Below are positions 5,653 to 8,261 of a DNA stretch of 8,261 bases, piece after piece (position 1 is the first letter of the stretch; the number at the start of each line of letters is the position of its first letter). A program made the position numbers and the translations under genes. The notes beneath the pieces are model-generated. The model saw nothing but the letters and a program-made list of their open reading frames with translations. It made no database searches and was not told the origin of the DNA. This DNA comes from an uncultured Methylococcaceae bacterium (GTDB lineage: Bacteria; Pseudomonadota; Gammaproteobacteria; Methylococcales; Methylomonadaceae). The DNA lies in assembly GCA_913009515.1 (NCBI GenBank), contig CAJVYO010000066.1:1-8261 (forward strand), in the 5' to 3' direction.

Positions 5653-7011
5653 TTAGGAAAGCTCAGCCATCAACATTTTAATACGTTTATTTGCTTGACG
5701 TAAAATACTGAGGGATAAATCAGAGCTTAGTTGATTATCCGGTAGTTTTGAATAAGCGGGAATAGTATTGATGCAAGGAAGGTTATCAGCTTCTTTTAGC
5801 CCAAAATAACTATGTAATTTAGCTAGAATAACAATTTCAATTAAATTAAGTTGCGAGTCTTCGTGTTGATAATACCAGTTTTCAGATTGAAAGGGCATTT
5901 GAGTTAATTCTTCAGCAAAGCCTAATTGAGTTAATAATAATTGCCCTAATGGAGCTCTAAAATAAGGTATGGCTTGTTTTATATCGGTTAAGCTAGGTTG
6001 TTCGCCCTGATAGTCTGCTGCAAAACTGAGTAAGGGGACGATACCAATATCACAGAGCAGGCCTGCTAATAGAGCATCATCTGGATTTATAGAACCTACT
6101 TCTTCAGCTAAGATAGTACTTAAGCTGGATATATATAAACTGCGTTTCCATACTTTATGCATGGCGGCACTAATCTTTGCATCCTGACATTTAAAAAGCT
6201 GTTTTAAGCCTAGGCTCATTACTAAATTTCGGGTGGTTGATAAACCCAACCGAGAAACGGCATCCTGACAGTTAGTAATAGGATTAATCGGTGAGTACAG
6301 CGGGCTATTGGCAATTTGAATGAGTTTCGCCGTCATCGCAGGGTCAAGTTGAATGATTTTGACTGCACTATCAACGCCGATCTCATTTTTCATTGCCTGA
6401 CGTAATTTCAATGCAATATCAGGTAATGACGGAAGTATTAATGTGTTTTCCTGATAATTATGAATAAAATCTTTGAAGAATGCTTGTTGTTTGAGATTTT
6501 TAGGTAGGTTAATGTCTATATCAAAATTTTCAATATCTTGCTGCTCTGCAATTAACTGAGGAACATTTTTTGAAACGGTTAAAATCAAGGTATTAGACAG
6601 GGTAGTTGCGGTGGTGCCATATAATTCACCGCTACTTAATGGAAAGTTAGAGCGCACATTTTTATCGTCAATAAGAATATCATCATGGCCTTCATTTTTT
6701 AAGGCAATAGAGCCTTGCCACAAATAATATAAATAATCAGAGGGTTGATCTTTGATAAAAACAGTTGATTCAGCAGGATAACTAAGAAATTTATGCGGTA
6801 AATACGAGAAAGTTTCTGACTCTAAATTTCGCAAGGGAATTAATGTTTGTATTTTTGCATTATTTTCTAAATGACCTGTTTTTTCAGAGCTTGGCTGAGT
6901 TGGTGTCGGTGCCAATTGATCGTCTGATGTTTCCTTTGAAGTGCTATTCGCTGTTGTTTCTGTTTTATCTGATGAAGTGAATTTATCCAAAATATTTTGA
7001 GGCCAGCTCAT
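5653..7011 (-). CDS. HDOD-domain signalling protein with degenerate cyclic-nucleotide-binding-like domain (paralogue C, first in the array)
   Basis: This 452-residue protein is the first transcribed of the three. It opens MSWPQNILDKF, then a Ser/Thr-rich acidic linker (about 12-45), a cyclic-nucleotide-binding-like domain beginning IQTLIPLRNL (about 54-150), an HDOD domain (about 190-400) and a conserved tail ending MAELS. HDOD landmarks are LPSLPDIALKLR, IANSPLYSP and LLAGLLCDIG. The HD pair is C320-D321 and the upstream HS is R290-S291, so metal-dependent hydrolysis is unlikely. The phosphate-binding loop reads SSGELYGTTA and lacks the Glu and Arg used to hold cyclic nucleotides. It has the best ribosome binding site of the three (AAGGAA, 7 nt before the ATG), fitting its place as first gene of the array. 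It starts 79 bp downstream of the priA stop. Its linker and tail resemble paralogue B more than A. Confidence 0.9.
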   Translation of the reverse strand: MSWPQNILDKFTSSDKTETTANSTSKETSDDQLAPTPTQPSSEKTGHLENNAKIQTLIPLRNLESETFSYLPHKFLSYPAESTVFIKDQPSDYLYYLWQGSIALKNEGHDDILIDDKNVRSNFPLSSGELYGTTATTLSNTLILTVSKNVPQLIAEQQDIENFDIDINLPKNLKQQAFFKDFIHNYQENTLILPSLPDIALKLRQAMKNEIGVDSAVKIIQLDPAMTAKLIQIANSPLYSPINPITNCQDAVSRLGLSTTRNLVMSLGLKQLFKCQDAKISAAMHKVWKRSLYISSLSTILAEEVGSINPDDALLAGLLCDIGIVPLLSFAADYQGEQPSLTDIKQAIPYFRAPLGQLLLTQLGFAEELTQMPFQSENWYYQHEDSQLNLIEIVILAKLHSYFGLKEADNLPCINTIPAYSKLPDNQLSSDLSLSILRQANKRIKMLMAELS

Positions 7012-7018
7012 AACTTTG

Positions 7019-7024
7019 TTCCTT
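7019..7024 (-). promoter_or_regulatory. Ribosome binding site of HDOD paralogue C
   Basis: Minus-strand AAGGAA lies 7 nt before the ATG at 7011. It supports the MSW start shared by all three paralogues. The other two genes lack a site of this quality. Confidence 0.65.
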
Positions 7025-7090
7025 AAAGGTATATATTAGGGGAGATTTTACACTAATTCTTATCAATCGACTTAATGGTTGATGATATAT

Positions 7091-8261
7091 TTAATATAAA
7101 TCAATAGGATCTATATCTAATGACCAACGTAATTTATAGGATTTTTTTAAGCTATGAATATAAGGGATTAATTGATGTAATAATTGATGTAATGCGGGAC
7201 GTTGTGTGTGCTGTAATAATAGTTGATAGTGAAATTGTGCTGCCCGTTTTGCCATAGGGGCAGGGACAGGGCCTAACACAAGAATATCGGTATTTAAGGG
7301 TTGAATAAAAGCGACGATTTGATTTAGCAAATCCTGAGCGAGTTGAGCATCATGGCAATGGGCTCTAAAGAAAGCTTGGTAACTGTAAGGCGGAAGTTGT
7401 GCGGCTTGGCGTTCTTGTAAGGCTTGTTGTGCAAAAATAGCATAACTTTGATGGATTAAGGTATTTAATAGTGGATGTTCGGGTTGTCGGGTTTGCATCA
7501 GTACGCGGCCTTTTTTTTCTGCCCGTCCTGCTCGCCCTGCGACTTGAATTATCAGTTGGGCTAATTTTTCAGCGGCATGAAAATCAATACTAAATAAGCC
7601 TTGGTCAATTTCTAATAGAACTACTAAGGTGACATTAGGAAAATGATGGCCTTTAGCCAACATTTGCGTGCCTAAAATAATATCAACTTGCCCGCTATTA
7701 ATAGCGTGTAAATGTTGCTCTAAACTGCCTTTTCTTTGCGTAGTATCACGGTCGAGACGAATAATCGTATGTTCTGAAAATAACTGTTGCAGGGTTTGCT
7801 CAACTCGTTCAGTTCCTAGCCCTAACGGTTTTAATTCATAGCTTTGGCAAGGGGGGCATTGATGCGGTAAGGCTTGTTCATGTTCACAGTGATGACAGCG
7901 TAACTTTTTCAAATGTTGATGAATCACTAAATTGCTATCGCAGTTTTCACAACGTGCTATCCAACCACAATCATGACAAATAAGCGTAGGGGCAAAGCCA
8001 CGCCGATTGAGAAAGATTAACACTTGTTCTTGTTTTGCTAGGGTTTGTTTGATGTGCTTAATTAGTCGTGGAGAGAGTCCTTCTTGTAATTTAGTGCCGC
8101 GAATATCAAGTAATGCTAAATCAGGCGGAATTGCGACACCGGTACGATAGGGGAGTTTTAAATGTTGATAGCGTTGCTGTTGAACATTATAAAGACTTTC
8201 TAAAGAAGGGGTTGCAGAGCCTAAAATAACCGGAATATTGAGCATTTTAGCTCTGACAATC
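7091..8261 (-). CDS. priA: PriA, primosomal replication-restart helicase (C-terminal part, 5' end cut by window edge)
   Basis: The reading frame is open to the right edge, giving about 390 C-terminal residues of a protein usually near 730. The ATG at 8245 is internal: the codons before it read IVRAK, joining to MLNIPVILGSATPSLES, the SAT helicase motif of PriA. PriA rebuilds the replisome at stalled forks by unwinding DNA 3'-5' and loading DnaB with PriB and DnaT. Counting from M at 8245, all eight zinc-binding cysteines are present (C90, C93, C99, C102, C117, C120, C130, C133). Helicase motif V is at LGTQMLAKGHHFPNVTLV and motif VI at QVAGRAGRAEKKGR. The C-terminal LGPVPAP and LDIDPIDLY match the family ending. 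The Walker A and DEAH-type motifs lie outside the window. No strong terminator follows, so transcription may run into the HDOD array. Confidence 0.96.
   Translation of the reverse strand, partial: IVRAKMLNIPVILGSATPSLESLYNVQQQRYQHLKLPYRTGVAIPPDLALLDIRGTKLQEGLSPRLIKHIKQTLAKQEQVLIFLNRRGFAPTLICHDCGWIARCENCDSNLVIHQHLKKLRCHHCEHEQALPHQCPPCQSYELKPLGLGTERVEQTLQQLFSEHTIIRLDRDTTQRKGSLEQHLHAINSGQVDIILGTQMLAKGHHFPNVTLVVLLEIDQGLFSIDFHAAEKLAQLIIQVAGRAGRAEKKGRVLMQTRQPEHPLLNTLIHQSYAIFAQQALQERQAAQLPPYSYQAFFRAHCHDAQLAQDLLNQIVAFIQPLNTDILVLGPVPAPMAKRAAQFHYQLLLQHTQRPALHQLLHQLIPYIHSLKKSYKLRWSLDIDPIDLY

Noticed and set aside
7062..7083. Inverted repeat ATCAATC/GGTTGAT after priA as a terminator
   Set aside because: As minus-strand RNA it has an internal C-A mismatch and no T-run after it, so it does not support termination of priA.
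7091..8245. A complete 384-codon gene starting at the ATG at 8245
   Set aside because: The frame stays open to the window edge, and the upstream codons (IVRAK) continue the PriA alignment into the SAT motif, so this ATG is internal and the gene is partial.

Overview
The window is a gene-dense stretch of a bacterial chromosome in which every recognisable gene is on the minus strand, so transcription runs from the right end to the left. PriA, oligopeptidase A (PrlC/OpdA) and the start of UbiD all match the gammaproteobacterial forms known from E. coli. Base composition is AT-leaning: hand counts of sample lines give about 40-48% GC in prlC and 30-48% in the HDOD genes, with many TTA and AAA codons. 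An AT-rich gammaproteobacterium, perhaps a methanotroph or sulfur oxidiser, fits. The lineage is an inference and not proven by the sequence.

In transcription order: (1) the C-terminal half of priA (primosomal helicase, replication restart), cut by the right edge; (2) three tandem paralogous genes of 452, 455 and 453 codons, each encoding an N-terminal cyclic-nucleotide-binding-like domain and a C-terminal HDOD domain, separated by 83 and 55 bp; (3) prlC, a complete zinc oligopeptidase with all M3 metal ligands; (4) two small, very AT-rich genes encoding DUF4160 and DUF2442 proteins, packed against the end of prlC with the first ribosome binding site overlapping the prlC stop codon; (5) a 116-bp AT-rich gap; (6) the first 20 codons of ubiD (ubiquinone biosynthesis), cut by the left edge.

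priA, prlC and ubiD are housekeeping genes with no obvious functional link. The accessory content is the HDOD triplet, which looks like a lineage-specific signalling expansion, and the DUF4160/DUF2442 pair, which looks like an acquired cassette of toxin-antitoxin size and arrangement. The HDOD proteins have lost the catalytic histidine of HD phosphohydrolases and the phosphate-binding signature of cAMP-binding domains, so they are more likely interaction or sensing proteins than enzymes. No strong factor-independent terminator is visible between priA and the DUF pair, so read-through across the whole block is possible. No tRNA, rRNA, CRISPR array, insertion sequence or phage gene was seen.
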